Assembly (NCBI RefSeq): GCF_029948085.1
Contig: NZ_JARZZP010000004.1
Coordinates: forward strand, 104,654-168,653
Direction: 5' to 3'
Length of the DNA: 64,000 nt
Source: Streptococcus taonis
Lineage (GTDB): Bacteria; Bacillota; Bacilli; Lactobacillales; Streptococcaceae
The translations under genes were made by a program, and so were the position numbers. This document shows, in pieces, positions 1-7,734 of the stretch (the stretch's first letter is position 1; each line of letters opens with the position of its first letter). The notes beneath the pieces are model-generated. The model was given only the letters and a program-made list of their open reading frames with translations, searched no databases and was not told where the DNA came from.

Positions 1-566
1 TATTTAACACCTGGAGCCCACTCAATATCATAAACTGAGTCTACTTCTTGGATGTAAGAAGCCAAACGTTCCAATCCGTAAGTAACCTCAGCTGTAACAG
101 GACCAGTTGCCAAGCCACCGACTTGTTGGAAGTAAGTGAATTGAGTGATTTCCATACCGTCAAGCCAAACTTCCCAACCAAGACCTGCTGATCCAGTTGA
201 TGGGTTTTCCCAGTTATCTTCAACGAAGCGAATATCATGTTCCAAAGGATTGATTCCCAATTTTTCCAATGACTCAAGATAGAGCTCTTGAATGTTCGAT
301 GGTGATGGTTTCATAACCACTTGGAATTGATGGTGTTGGTAAAGACGGTTTGGATTTTCCCCGTAACGACCATCTGCTGGACGACGTGATGGCTCTACAT
401 AAGCTGCATTCCATGGCTCAGGACCAATAGCACGAAGGAAAGTATAAGGGCTCATAGTTCCCGCACCCTTTTCATTATCATAAGCCTGCATGAGCATACA
501 ACCCTGATCATTCCAGTATTGTTGCAAAGTCAAAATAATTTCTTGAAATGTTAATTTCTTAGACAT
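1..566 (-). CDS. glyQ: Glycyl-tRNA synthetase alpha subunit (5' part only)
   Basis: Charges tRNA-Gly with glycine as the alpha chain of the bacterial alpha2beta2 enzyme in the cytoplasm. The reading frame begins [18 protein letters not shown] and runs off the window edge after about 188 codons of the usual roughly 305. The family segments [14 protein letters not shown] and [21 protein letters not shown] are visible. The ATG follows a run containing AAAGGAGT, a normal ribosome binding site. A T-box leader lies directly upstream, so expression should follow the charging state of tRNA-Gly. glyS is expected just outside the window. Confidence 0.97.
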   Translation of the reverse strand, partial: MSKKLTFQEIILTLQQYWNDQGCMLMQAYDNEKGAGTMSPYTFLRAIGPEPWNAAYVEPSRRPADGRYGENPNRLYQHHQFQVVMKPSPSNIQELYLESLEKLGINPLEHDIRFVEDNWENPSTGSAGLGWEVWLDGMEITQFTYFQQVGGLATGPVTAEVTYGLERLASYIQEVDSVYDIEWAPGVK

Positions 567-597
567 TGTTTACTCCTTTATTATAAATTCTTATGAC

Positions 598-790
598 CTA
601 GAATACAAAAAGAACCGTGTCTTTGCTCCTAAGTCAAGTGACCTAGGGGCGTCAGAAACGCGGTTCCACCCTAATTTATTACTTCATTATTTTTTAAAAT
701 TTACCAAAAGCGCCACACTCATCTCTCAATCACCTGACTCTCACTATCACAGGCTCGCTTGGGATTTACTGATAAGATATTCTTTCTTGT
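598..790 (-). promoter_or_regulatory. T-box riboswitch of glyQ
   Basis: Read on the minus strand, the leader holds the T-box core AGGGTGGAACCGCG (about 659-673) followed by a strong GC-rich hairpin whose arms AACCGCGTTTCTG and AGACACGGTTC end in a T run at about 604-612. This is the antiterminator/terminator pair of a T-box. Uncharged tRNA-Gly would stabilise the antiterminator and let glyQ be transcribed. The region upstream of the core (680-790) would hold stem I; I did not assign the specifier codon with certainty. Confidence 0.93.
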
Positions 791-795
791 CGTCT

Positions 796-824
796 ATTAT
801 AACAAAAAGGAATGAAAAAGTAAA
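796..824 (-). promoter_or_regulatory. Promoter of the glyQ leader
   Basis: On the minus strand TTTACT (819-824) and TATAAT (796-801) are 17 bases apart, and the -10 is preceded by TG one base away, an extended -10. It sits just ahead of the T-box leader, as expected for the transcription start of that leader. Confidence 0.75.
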
Positions 825-869
825 ATTATTTTATCATCACTCTTGTATTTTTCTCAGTATTAATTCTTA

Positions 870-956
870 CTAATCTTTCCAATTCTTTAGAATATTATCA
901 ATAGCATTCACTGATCCTATTCCTAAAACTAAAACTACAGACCGCAATGACACATT
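870..956 (-). pseudogene. C-terminal remnant of an unknown gene
   Basis: About 28 codons on the minus strand read as protein-like sequence (SVVLVLGIGSVNAIDNILKN, then WKD and a stop) but the frame is closed by a stop immediately upstream. No start or ribosome binding site is attached. It looks like the tail of a gene whose front has been lost, consistent with the decayed state of the neighbouring island. The rest of 957-1170 shows nothing recognisable. Confidence 0.35.
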
Positions 957-1170
957 GCTTTAAGAAGGGCTGATAAAAAATACAAGATAATTGCTTTTAG
1001 ACGATATGATCTTCTACTTTCTAGAAGCATTTCTAAATACTTCTTCGTTATTGAAGAACGATTATTAAATGGGTAAAAGAAGCAGCTAAGGAATCAATAT
1101 CTAAAAAGTCAAATCCACTAATAAGCTAGATTGCTTAAAAGAGCAGTAAAATATCAATTTTTTCAGTATT

Positions 1171-1585
1171 TCAAGTGCAGAGGGAAAAATTTCTCTTCCT
1201 TGATACTGAGAAATTACTTACAGCATAGACGGCAATCAGATATCCATTTTGGTGACTGGCGAGATATCTCCTTTAGTACCTGAGCCAATAGTTTTCATTT
1301 CATAATTATTGCGATTGTATTGAAAGATTCCCTGCCAATATGTTGGTTTCCACAAATGGTCACACCTTTCTTCTTCATCATAAATCGAGTCCTGATATGG
1401 TCCTTTTGCGACAACTCTTTTCTTTTTTGAAATGGATTCGAGCTTTCTCAATAAAAAATTTCTTCATCCCTTGTATGCATATGATAAGCTCCATTTTCTT
1501 GAACGATTTTAATTCTATTCATCCAGTTTTCTTCATATACCGATTTTGACTGAAGGGTCAGTCTTAATGATTTCTGCAAAAAGTT
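1171..1585 (-). pseudogene. Multiply frameshifted small gene, possible immunity gene relic
   Basis: Protein-like stretches follow each other on the minus strand in changing frames: LFAEIIKTDPSVKIGI, then YEENWMNRIKIVQENGAYHM, then a 71-codon open stretch from MRKLESISKKK through YDEEERCDHLWKPTYWQG to IGSGTKGDIS, then HQNGYLIAVYAVSN. Each piece ends in a stop soon after the next frame takes over, so at least three indels separate them. The simplest reading is one gene of about 130-140 codons that has decayed. I do not recognise the family; its size and place suggest an immunity-type protein. Confidence 0.5.
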
Positions 1586-1630
1586 TTTAACTTAGAGTTT
1601 TTCTAGTTTAAACATTTATCATTATCAAAT

Positions 1631-2053
1631 CTAAACCTTCCAAAAGAAGTTCTGTTCACTCACTAAAACCTTAGAGACTTGAATATCTTGGCATACAATC
1701 TCAATTAACATACTTGATAAAGTAATTGTAGCTTGTATCATATTATTTTTCTCTTCGATAAGTCTAATGTCATGCACAGTGTGAGACATGAGATTGTCAA
1801 ATGGAATATCTTTCATATTGAAATTTCTTGTGTCAGTCTCACTTTCCCAACATGTCCAACCCGCGTCCGTCTCATAGTTTACCTTAAAGCACCGATAGAA
1901 AACTATCTCCCAGCAATACTGATCCGATTTACCATTTTCAACCTCGATATAAAGTCTACATTCATCTCCAAAAAATGAAGCTCTAAAGTCTAATGCATAG
2001 GCGTCCCAGTAGTTCGTACCCTCAATCTCTTCCTCTAGTTTTAAAATGTCCAC
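1631..2053 (-). CDS. Small protein of unknown function, candidate immunity protein
   Basis: 140 residues, no signal peptide or membrane segment, rich in aromatic residues and Cys (GTNYWDAYALDFRASFFGD near the start, then a CWEIVFYRCFKV strand). The alternation of hydrophobic and charged residues suggests a mostly beta fold. The start is GTG, chosen because GGGGAGTG lies at a good distance upstream. I cannot name the family. Its size, orientation and position in a row of recognisable immunity genes suggest it also protects against a toxin, but this is inference only. Confidence 0.6.
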   Translation of the reverse strand: MDILKLEEEIEGTNYWDAYALDFRASFFGDECRLYIEVENGKSDQYCWEIVFYRCFKVNYETDAGWTCWESETDTRNFNMKDIPFDNLMSHTVHDIRLIEEKNNMIQATITLSSMLIEIVCQDIQVSKVLVSEQNFFWKV

Positions 2054-2147
2054 GAGTCACTCCCCTTCAATTTTTGAATTAAAATCTAATAAAAAAATGT
2101 ATACATCTATAGAATAAACGAGAAACGCTTGCTAATTCATTACATTT

Positions 2148-2579
2148 CTAGTTAATTTCATGATGCAATTTAATCTCTCTCCTATAGTCTTTTGAAAAAA
2201 TTCTAGGCAAATTATTTCTAAAATACTTTAGATTTTCCAATTGAGTTTTGACATAAAATTGACATCGATGGAGCCCCTCGTCATTATCTGCTACTTCCAT
2301 ATCCACTTCAATATTTAACTCTTCTTTTTCATTAATAGGTGCAAAAGTAAAAACAAAATAACCACTTCCACCAACCCTATCATCTCCAAAAATGATCTTT
2401 CTTGCTAGATTAGGATTTTCTATATAGTCATCCATGGTCAGTAATACCTTCGTCATCTCATCCTCAAAGAGATAGCATACTTGATAAATTGTTAGAAACT
2501 TTGTTTCACAAGTAAGCCTAACTTCGCAAAATTTTTCCGATTCATCGAACCACTCACTTCGTAGTACTATATTATCCAA
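2148..2579 (-). CDS. Small protein of unknown function, candidate immunity protein
   Basis: About 143 residues starting at a TTG (LDNIVLRSEWF), chosen because GAGGAGGG lies about seven bases upstream; the longer frame would start inside that ribosome binding site. Soluble, acidic in the middle (EELNIEVDMEVADNDEG) with a basic C-terminus (DYRREIKLHH). A central FGDDRVGGSGYFVFTF strand-turn-strand looks structural. No family recognised. The same-strand neighbours are immunity-type genes, which is the only hint of function. Confidence 0.55.
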   Translation of the reverse strand: MDNIVLRSEWFDESEKFCEVRLTCETKFLTIYQVCYLFEDEMTKVLLTMDDYIENPNLARKIIFGDDRVGGSGYFVFTFAPINEKEELNIEVDMEVADNDEGLHRCQFYVKTQLENLKYFRNNLPRIFSKDYRREIKLHHEIN

Positions 2580-2875
2580 TTTCTTCCCTCCTCTACACAA
2601 TTACATATAACACATCACTCTATATTATAAAATTTAACAATAAAAATATGACCATAGATAGGTGATTCAGCGTTTAGCATTTAAACAAATAGTTTCCATG
2701 ATAGTGTTTAATAAGTCAGATTTTATTTACAACCGTATTCAAAATGATGACATTTCAAAAATCTCCAAAATCAGTTTATTCTTTTACAACTTAGAGTCAT
2801 TTGAAATAATAAAAATCGGAGTTTCAATAATTTTAATGGTTCATTGGATTTAAAAAATTTTTAGAAAATCCATCT

Positions 2876-3292
2876 TCAGATACTTTTTACAACTACATTT
2901 TGACCTTCCTCGAGTGCGAATCTAAAACAAGTTAACATGACTTCAAATAAATCACTGCCTGAACTAGTTATGAAATATTGTGATAAATTTGTGATATGGG
3001 AAGCAATTTGATTACCCCAAGGAGGAGTGACTGACAAATCTTCAAAATCCCATATGATGTCGTGAGGTGGAAATTTTTTCAACTCTTCTTGGATAGATAA
3101 CAACTCTGCTATTCCACTCTCAATGTCTTCCAAAGGAATATCGCCAAAATAAAGTTTATTCATGATAACGGGGTACTTACTTCCCCAGTCTTTATTCTCC
3201 AACTGAACATAAATAGTCGAAAAGAATGAATTAAAAAAGCTCCCTTCTCCTACTGTCCACCAATTATAACCTACCATTAAGCCTACAGACAT
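2876..3292 (-). CDS. Immunity 70 (Imm70)-like protein
   Basis: 138 residues. It resembles the Imm70 family of polymorphic-toxin immunity proteins: an N-terminal MSVGLMVGYNWW..GEGSFFNSFFSTIY block, then DWGSKYPVIMNKLY, DIIWDFEDLSVTPPWG, and the ITNLSQYF..SSGSDLFEV C-terminal block. Such proteins bind and neutralise a specific toxin domain in the cytoplasm. The ATG at residue 6 of the longest frame is preferred because GGAGGTGG sits just before it. No intact partner toxin is adjacent; a short toxin-like tail lies 110 bases upstream. The identification rests on remembered family motifs, not on a search. Confidence 0.75.
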   Translation of the reverse strand: MSVGLMVGYNWWTVGEGSFFNSFFSTIYVQLENKDWGSKYPVIMNKLYFGDIPLEDIESGIAELLSIQEELKKFPPHDIIWDFEDLSVTPPWGNQIASHITNLSQYFITSSGSDLFEVMLTCFRFALEEGQNVVVKSI

Positions 3293-3403
3293 AAAATCCA
3301 CCTCCAAATTATTCTTAAATATTACTTCTACATCAACAGATGTCCTATTATTGTTAATAAAATCATCTGTCTACTGAAGATTAGCAAATGCTATCCCCTT
3401 ATT

Positions 3404-3466
3404 CTATCTATTATGCGCTATCTCTAGCAAATTGTCTTTCCAATCTTTATGGTCGAGATCAAACTT
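3404..3466 (-). pseudogene. Fragment resembling a toxin C-terminal tip
   Basis: Twenty codons and a stop read KFDLDHKDWKDNLLEIAHNR, a compact, charged, His/Asp-rich tail of the kind that ends nuclease-type toxin domains. A stop closes the frame just upstream, so only the tip remains. It lies upstream of the Imm70-like gene on the same strand, where a cognate toxin module would be expected. A second short protein-like piece (NIRGSLRNKLVRHDQSNQ, stop at 3556-3558) follows in 3556-3633. The remainder of 3293-3666 holds nothing else I can support. Confidence 0.35.
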
Positions 3467-3666
3467 TTATACATCTATGCTTTAATTGTCAATATCCTAT
3501 TCAATCTTTAATTTCCTTTGATTTCCTAGGAGACCACTTTGCCAGATAAGTAAGATTATTGATTACTTTGGTCGTGTCTGACTAATTTATTTCTTAAACT
3601 TCCTCTAATATTCTTAACTGTAACCAATGGCATCGTACTAGTAATTTTAAAGATTAGATGGAATTT

Positions 3667-4317
3667 TTACTTAGATTTTAAAACTATCCGATATTCCTTT
3701 AAATCCCAGAAAGAGATATTGGCGAACATTACTATAAATAATAAAAACGGAATTATTCCTAATATAATAAAAGAATCAACTTCATCTGTTACCACAATAG
3801 TATAAACAGACCACAAGAGTAGAAATAAGAGGATGAAATAACCCATTATTTTACCAACTGCCATTTTCCAGTTAGCAGGGAACATTTTGACAAACACATA
3901 GGGTCGACCTTCGTAGTCGAGTGAAAGTCTTTTTTTATGAGAATATTGAAATCTAAACCCCAACACGAAAAATAAGATTATAAATAATAAACCGAATTTC
4001 GATACTGCTGCTACATTTGGAAGTTCAGGTAATAAAACCTTAACTAAATACCTCCTTAATAGTGTTGTACCGGAAATAATACATAAAGTTGCTCCTACAA
4101 ACTGATACGGTTTTATATCAGAATAGGTTGAAGAAAGCAACGTCTTATATTCTTCAGGCTCTATACAATAACATTTATGAGCTCTAAAAAAAGCAAACAA
4201 TGGAAAGAAAAGCAATAAAATACTAGCATCACAATCCAATAAGTAGTACTTGCTATTCCATTCAAAAACACGATATCTTACATTTTTATACAAGCTGTTT
4301 ATAAGTACCAACTGCAC
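3667..4317 (-). CDS. DUF443 family membrane protein, TsaI-like immunity protein
   Basis: About 216 residues with an N-terminal RYRVFEWNSKYYLLDCD block followed by four or five hydrophobic helices (about residues 35-50, 80-100, 115-130, 160-180, 185-205) and a PHKCY-like HKCYCIEPEEY loop, the layout of the DUF443 tandem five-transmembrane family. In Staphylococcus aureus DUF443 proteins (TsaI) protect the membrane against the type VII secreted toxin TspA. The start is taken as GTG because GGAGG precedes it by five bases. No esx or LXG gene is in the window, so the toxin link is by family only. Confidence 0.75.
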   Translation of the reverse strand: MQLVLINSLYKNVRYRVFEWNSKYYLLDCDASILLLFFPLFAFFRAHKCYCIEPEEYKTLLSSTYSDIKPYQFVGATLCIISGTTLLRRYLVKVLLPELPNVAAVSKFGLLFIILFFVLGFRFQYSHKKRLSLDYEGRPYVFVKMFPANWKMAVGKIMGYFILLFLLLWSVYTIVVTDEVDSFIILGIIPFLLFIVMFANISFWDLKEYRIVLKSK

Positions 4318-4319
4318 TT

Positions 4320-4511
4320 TTACCTCCGTCCTAAGCACTTTTTAGGATCAAATAATGAGCCAGTCCCATTATCTATTTTACTTCCCAGCCAATCAAGTCC
4401 GTCATCAAGGCAAGCAATATTGTGATTATATTTTACAATAGTTACCACATCATCTACATAGCCAAAACAAAATCTTATCGACTGATGTTCTTTAGAATTC
4501 CTATCTATCAT
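4320..4511 (-). CDS. Short uncertain reading frame before the DUF443 gene
   Basis: 63 codons ending two bases before the next start (CLDDGLDWLGSKIDNGTGSL, then FDPKKCLGRR). Its stop lies beside the ribosome binding site of the DUF443 gene, as in a toxin-then-immunity pair. The ribosome binding site in front of its own ATG is poor, and the product resembles no family I know. It could be the tail of a lost toxin gene, a translated leader, or chance. Confidence 0.3.
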   Translation of the reverse strand: MIDRNSKEHQSIRFCFGYVDDVVTIVKYNHNIACLDDGLDWLGSKIDNGTGSLFDPKKCLGRR

Positions 4512-4551
4512 TATTGAGCATAATACCTACTTTTTTAGCTCAATAGATTCA

Positions 4552-4974
4552 CTAGCCGTCTATTCTTTTTATGAGAAATTCAATAAAATCGCTAGCATAG
4601 TATTCTCCATCTCTAAAAACTGCTAACTCATTGGTCAAACTTTCCTGTTTTTGAAAATAAAACATGCCATCTTCCCCTTCACAGATGACTAATTGTTCAG
4701 AGTTACTAAATCCTTGCTTTCTATTCAGTTCGTTTATGTAAACAATATCACCTCCCACAACCGTATCAAAATCTAATCCATAAATACTGAATATTTCTTC
4801 TCCATAAATTTCTCCACCCATATAATTTTTCAGCCACCACTTATATGTTTCAGGAAAAGTAAAATGTAATCTTTCCTCAGCTTTTGTAATCCATTCATCA
4901 GAAACCCCCTCTCCAAACGGCCCAAAGTCCACACCACCAGTAGAAGCAATCTTCTTTTTTAATTCATCAATCAT
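4552..4974 (-). CDS. SMI1/KNR4 (SUKH) family immunity protein
   Basis: 140 residues. The segment VSDEWITKAEERLHFTFPETYKWWLKNYMGG carries the SUKH signature (acidic helix, then FP..Y..WL..Y.GG), followed by IYGLDF, ERL-type strands and a C-terminal FIEFLIKRI helix. SUKH proteins are among the commonest immunity proteins of bacterial polymorphic toxins, binding nuclease and other toxin domains. The ATG has AGGTGG just upstream. It stands in line with other immunity-type genes and lacks an intact toxin partner here. Confidence 0.88.
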   Translation of the reverse strand: MIDELKKKIASTGGVDFGPFGEGVSDEWITKAEERLHFTFPETYKWWLKNYMGGEIYGEEIFSIYGLDFDTVVGGDIVYINELNRKQGFSNSEQLVICEGEDGMFYFQKQESLTNELAVFRDGEYYASDFIEFLIKRIDG

Positions 4975-5086
4975 AATCCACCTATATTTATTTAAATTTT
5001 TTGAACTATTAGCATTTGTACAACTTGTCTAGCGATTATCTTCCTCACAGAAATGCTTGTATTTCTATCATATCAAACAATTAGTA

Positions 5087-5473
5087 TTAATCTAGCAGAT
5101 ATACATTGAATGTTTTTCTTTTTCCATCAACTATATATCTTTCAACATCTTCTTTCCACCATGAAACTGTGTCAGATAATATTTCTAAAAAAATATTTTT
5201 AGAGTTTTCATCCTTGATAAAAAGATCTTTTGAATTGTTTATAAAAATATTAATCCTCTCTGGATGTATATAATTAGAACGCTGGAGTCTATCAGATAAT
5301 GCATCCCAATTACCATCTTGAAGATCATCAATATTAAAACTTTTGGCTAATATCTCTATCGCATCTCTTTCACTTTGTACTTTTTTTCCATCAATATTTA
5401 GATTGAAATCATTAGAGCACTTAACCATTAAATTGTTTTTCTCTACCTTTGTTATTCTTCTATAAATATTCAC
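5087..5473 (-). CDS. Barstar-like ribonuclease inhibitor
   Basis: 128 residues. After an N-terminal strand, NIDGKKVQSERDAIEILAKSF is followed by DGNWDALSDRL, which matches the barstar pattern in which a short helix with N-x-DAL-x-D-x-L faces the ribonuclease active site; IFINNSKDL and a final long helix complete the fold. Barstar-type proteins inhibit barnase-like toxins in the cytoplasm. The start is GTG with GGGGAA seven bases upstream. It ends 113 bases before the SMI1 gene. The partner nuclease is absent. Confidence 0.8.
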   Translation of the reverse strand: MNIYRRITKVEKNNLMVKCSNDFNLNIDGKKVQSERDAIEILAKSFNIDDLQDGNWDALSDRLQRSNYIHPERINIFINNSKDLFIKDENSKNIFLEILSDTVSWWKEDVERYIVDGKRKTFNVYLLD

Positions 5474-5555
5474 TTAAAGTTCCCCTTCATAAACTGTTTA
5501 AAAATTTTTTCAAATTCATACTAGTATCACTTTTTTTATCCAGCACTCCGCAACT

Positions 5556-5675
5556 CTAGTAGTTCTTGTTTGCCTTTCTCCATTCCCATTCAAGCATTAC
5601 TTTATACATTTTTGGGAATAATCTAATGGTTAACTTTTGATAAACGAAAGAGGCCTCTAGGAATCGATTAGTCAT
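5556..5675 (-). pseudogene. Toxin-like relic between immunity genes
   Basis: A 39-codon piece includes FPKMYKVMLEWEWRKANKNY and ends in a stop; in the next frame MGMEKGKQELLELRSAG overlaps its end, so the two look like one C-terminal region split by an indel. A further protein-like piece (ENSPNTPTNPNSQELYRYTY) lies upstream at about 5710-5770. The mixture suggests a decayed toxin C-terminal domain next to the barstar gene. The rest of 5474-5819 shows nothing else. Confidence 0.35.
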
Positions 5676-5819
5676 TCTACAACTCTTACTACAACCTTGA
5701 TATGCTTATTAATATGTATATCGATAAAGTTCTTGGCTGTTAGGATTTGTTGGGGTATTGGGTGAATTTTCTAAAGTATTCAAGTCTATTACTAGAATCT
5801 CTGTTTTTTAACAATTTGG

Positions 5820-6572
5820 TTAGTCTTGAGCATCGCTCTCATAAACTAATAAATAGGCATTGTAATTTAAAGTATTTATAACCTTATAACTCGACAAAAT
5901 AGATTGGGCAAGCCCCATAAATCCACCATTTAAAACTTGATAAACAAAATGATTTTCGGGATGAATAGTAGCTATATCTAACTCATATTCCGATTCAATT
6001 GAACGTAAATCCAGTCCTTCATCAATCAATCTAAAAGCAACATAATCGTCACATTTTATAAGTTTATCACTGATTTTCAAATAGAGTTCACCATCATTGG
6101 TTAAACTAGCTTCTACATAATATAAACCTTCCTCGATGTTCCCTACTTCACTTATTTTCAAAGGGACGCCCGATATTTTTTGCAGTTCAGTAGCTGTTTT
6201 TTCAAATTTAAATGTCAAGGAAACATTTATGAGTATTTCCATCATGCCTTTCTTAGAAAGAAAAACATAATGATTAAAATCATCAGCTGACCATATACCA
6301 CAAGAACGATAACTAACTTCTTTCGATAATTTACTATCAAAAACTTGGTAGATTCCATAGCCATCAAGTTCATATTCTTTATTATATAGTTCGCTATACT
6401 TTTTACTAACAAACGATAGATACTTAATATAATTAACTGATAAATTGAATGTCTGGGTTCCATCAAATATCTGAACTATATCTGCATCTTGGGTTTCATG
6501 AGCAATCTGAAAGGCAAAATCCATGTACTCTGAAGAAATCGTATCCGTAAATAATTTTATTACTCTACACAC
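5820..6572 (-). CDS. Unknown soluble protein of about 250 residues, candidate immunity protein
   Basis: About 250 residues without signal peptide or membrane segment; many aromatic and acidic residues, pI clearly low. The longest frame starts at an ATG only one base after GAGG, so the GTG two codons later (MCRVIKLFTDT) has the better spacing and is preferred. A good sigma-A promoter lies upstream at 6662-6690, leaving a leader of about 80 bases. I recognise no family. It sits in the immunity island but is larger than its neighbours. Confidence 0.6.
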   Translation of the reverse strand: MCRVIKLFTDTISSEYMDFAFQIAHETQDADIVQIFDGTQTFNLSVNYIKYLSFVSKKYSELYNKEYELDGYGIYQVFDSKLSKEVSYRSCGIWSADDFNHYVFLSKKGMMEILINVSLTFKFEKTATELQKISGVPLKISEVGNIEEGLYYVEASLTNDGELYLKISDKLIKCDDYVAFRLIDEGLDLRSIESEYELDIATIHPENHFVYQVLNGGFMGLAQSILSSYKVINTLNYNAYLLVYESDAQD

Positions 6573-6661
6573 TTTCATACCTCAATATCTCATTTTTATA
6601 TCTCAAACGTCAATTTTGCTATTTTATCTGATGCTTTAAAACCTAAATCGGTTCTCTGACT

Positions 6662-6690
6662 ATCATAATAGCTTGTGCATCAATTGTCAA
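6662..6690 (-). promoter_or_regulatory. Promoter of the 250-residue unknown gene
   Basis: On the minus strand a perfect TTGACA (6685-6690) and TATGAT (6662-6667) are separated by 17 bases. It is the clearest promoter inside the island and would drive the genes from 6572 leftwards. Apart from it, 6573-6829 shows nothing I can support. Confidence 0.7.
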
Positions 6691-6829
6691 GTTCAGATTT
6701 CTCTCAAACTTATTCTTTAGTAGGAATATTTCTCAGATAGTTTAGACCAAATCTATATAGTATCTATTTTAGCTTCATAGCACTCATCATTCTATGCAAT
6801 AGTAAGTAGATGAAGTTGGCTTCAATACC

Positions 6830-7153
6830 CTAGTAAGATAATTTTTGACCACTATTTGTATCTATGAAATACTTCTTCTCACCTTCGTAAATAAGTATGA
6901 GTTCTGTTCCAATAGGCATGTTAAAAATTGATAATACCGCAGGTTCTATTTCAACAATTGTACTCCAGTCACATGTCGACATATTTTCAGCATGTGATAG
7001 ATATTCTTCTGTATCTATTTCGGATAAAAAACGCCATCCGTTATCTAACTCATTAACACTGCTCTCGCGTAATATCCATTTTATATTCGCCTTATTTTCT
7101 AAAATATTATTCGATACTATTGAAGCACCTAATCCCATTCCTATTTTACTCAC
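6830..7153 (-). CDS. DUF2185 (Imm33-like) immunity protein
   Basis: 107 residues. The segment IKWILRESSVNELDNGWRFL followed by SEIDTEEYL matches the DUF2185 pattern (W-x-x-RE, DSGWRF-like turn, acidic ED..Y), with a C-terminal FNMPIGTELILIYEG strand pair. DUF2185 proteins are listed among polymorphic-toxin immunity families (Imm33). The start is taken as GTG at 7153 because GAGGTGA ends five bases upstream. It is the first gene of the island on the rplL side and reads away from rplL in the same direction. Confidence 0.72.
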   Translation of the reverse strand: MSKIGMGLGASIVSNNILENKANIKWILRESSVNELDNGWRFLSEIDTEEYLSHAENMSTCDWSTIVEIEPAVLSIFNMPIGTELILIYEGEKKYFIDTNSGQKLSY

Positions 7154-7249
7154 ATTTGTCACCTCTATTTGTTTTAGTTAGTTCTCCACTTGAATTAGAT
7201 AAGGTAAACAACTCAGATCCAAACCCCTATATATTCTATATATGATAAA

Positions 7250-7282
7250 AAAACCGAAGCGCAAGCTCCGGTTTTCATTTTT
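7250..7282 (-). terminator. Terminator of rplJ-rplL
   Basis: On the minus strand ACCGGAGC TTGC GCTTCGGT forms a GC-rich hairpin followed by seven T. It lies 14-46 bases after the rplL stop and separates the ribosomal operon from the immunity island. Confidence 0.88.
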
Positions 7283-7295
7283 TATGGAAACTCTA

Positions 7296-7661
7296 TTATT
7301 TAAGAGTAACTGAAGCTCCAGCTTCTTCCAATTTAGCTTTAAGTTCTTCAGCTTCTGCAGCTGCAACGCCTTCTTTGATGACACCTGGTGCACCATCAAC
7401 AAGTTCTTTAGCTTCTTTAAGACCAAGACCTGTGATTTCACGTACAACTTTGATAACGCCGACTTTCTTGTCGCCTGCAGCTGTCAATTCAACGTCAAAT
7501 GAATCTTTAGCAGCTTCTTCAGCACCACCAGCAGCAGCTACAGCTACAGGAGCAGCTGCAGTTACACCAAATTCTTCTTCGATAGCTTTTACAAGGTCGT
7601 TCAATTCAAGGATTGAAGCTTCTTTAATTTCAGCAATAATGTTTTCAATGTTCAATGCCAT
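7296..7661 (-). CDS. rplL: Ribosomal protein L7/L12
   Basis: 121 residues of the flexible stalk of the large subunit, which recruits translational GTPases. The N-terminal dimerisation helix ([17 protein letters not shown]), the Ala-rich hinge ([19 protein letters not shown]) and the C-terminal domain with [19 protein letters not shown] are all present. The longest frame starts five codons earlier, but GGAGGAAAT directly before MALN fixes the start at 7661. It follows rplJ by 73 bases and shares its leader. Confidence 0.98.
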   Translation of the reverse strand: MALNIENIIAEIKEASILELNDLVKAIEEEFGVTAAAPVAVAAAGGAEEAAKDSFDVELTAAGDKKVGVIKVVREITGLGLKEAKELVDGAPGVIKEGVAAAEAEELKAKLEEAGASVTLK

Positions 7662-7734
7662 TGTTATTTCCTCCAAATAAGTTTATATTTTATGTTTATA
7701 TTTTTGTAGCTAGGCTACGCTGCGTAGCTTAATA

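Noticed and set aside
1733..1978. Plus-strand 81-codon frame opposite the 140-residue gene
   Set aside because: It is a shadow of the minus-strand gene, which has a proper start and ribosome binding site.
2662..2853. Plus-strand 63-codon frame in the island
   Set aside because: No ribosome binding site, AT-rich chance composition, and no partner on that strand.
7375..7680. Long frame opposite rplL
   Set aside because: Artefact of Ala-rich codons; rplL on the other strand is certain.
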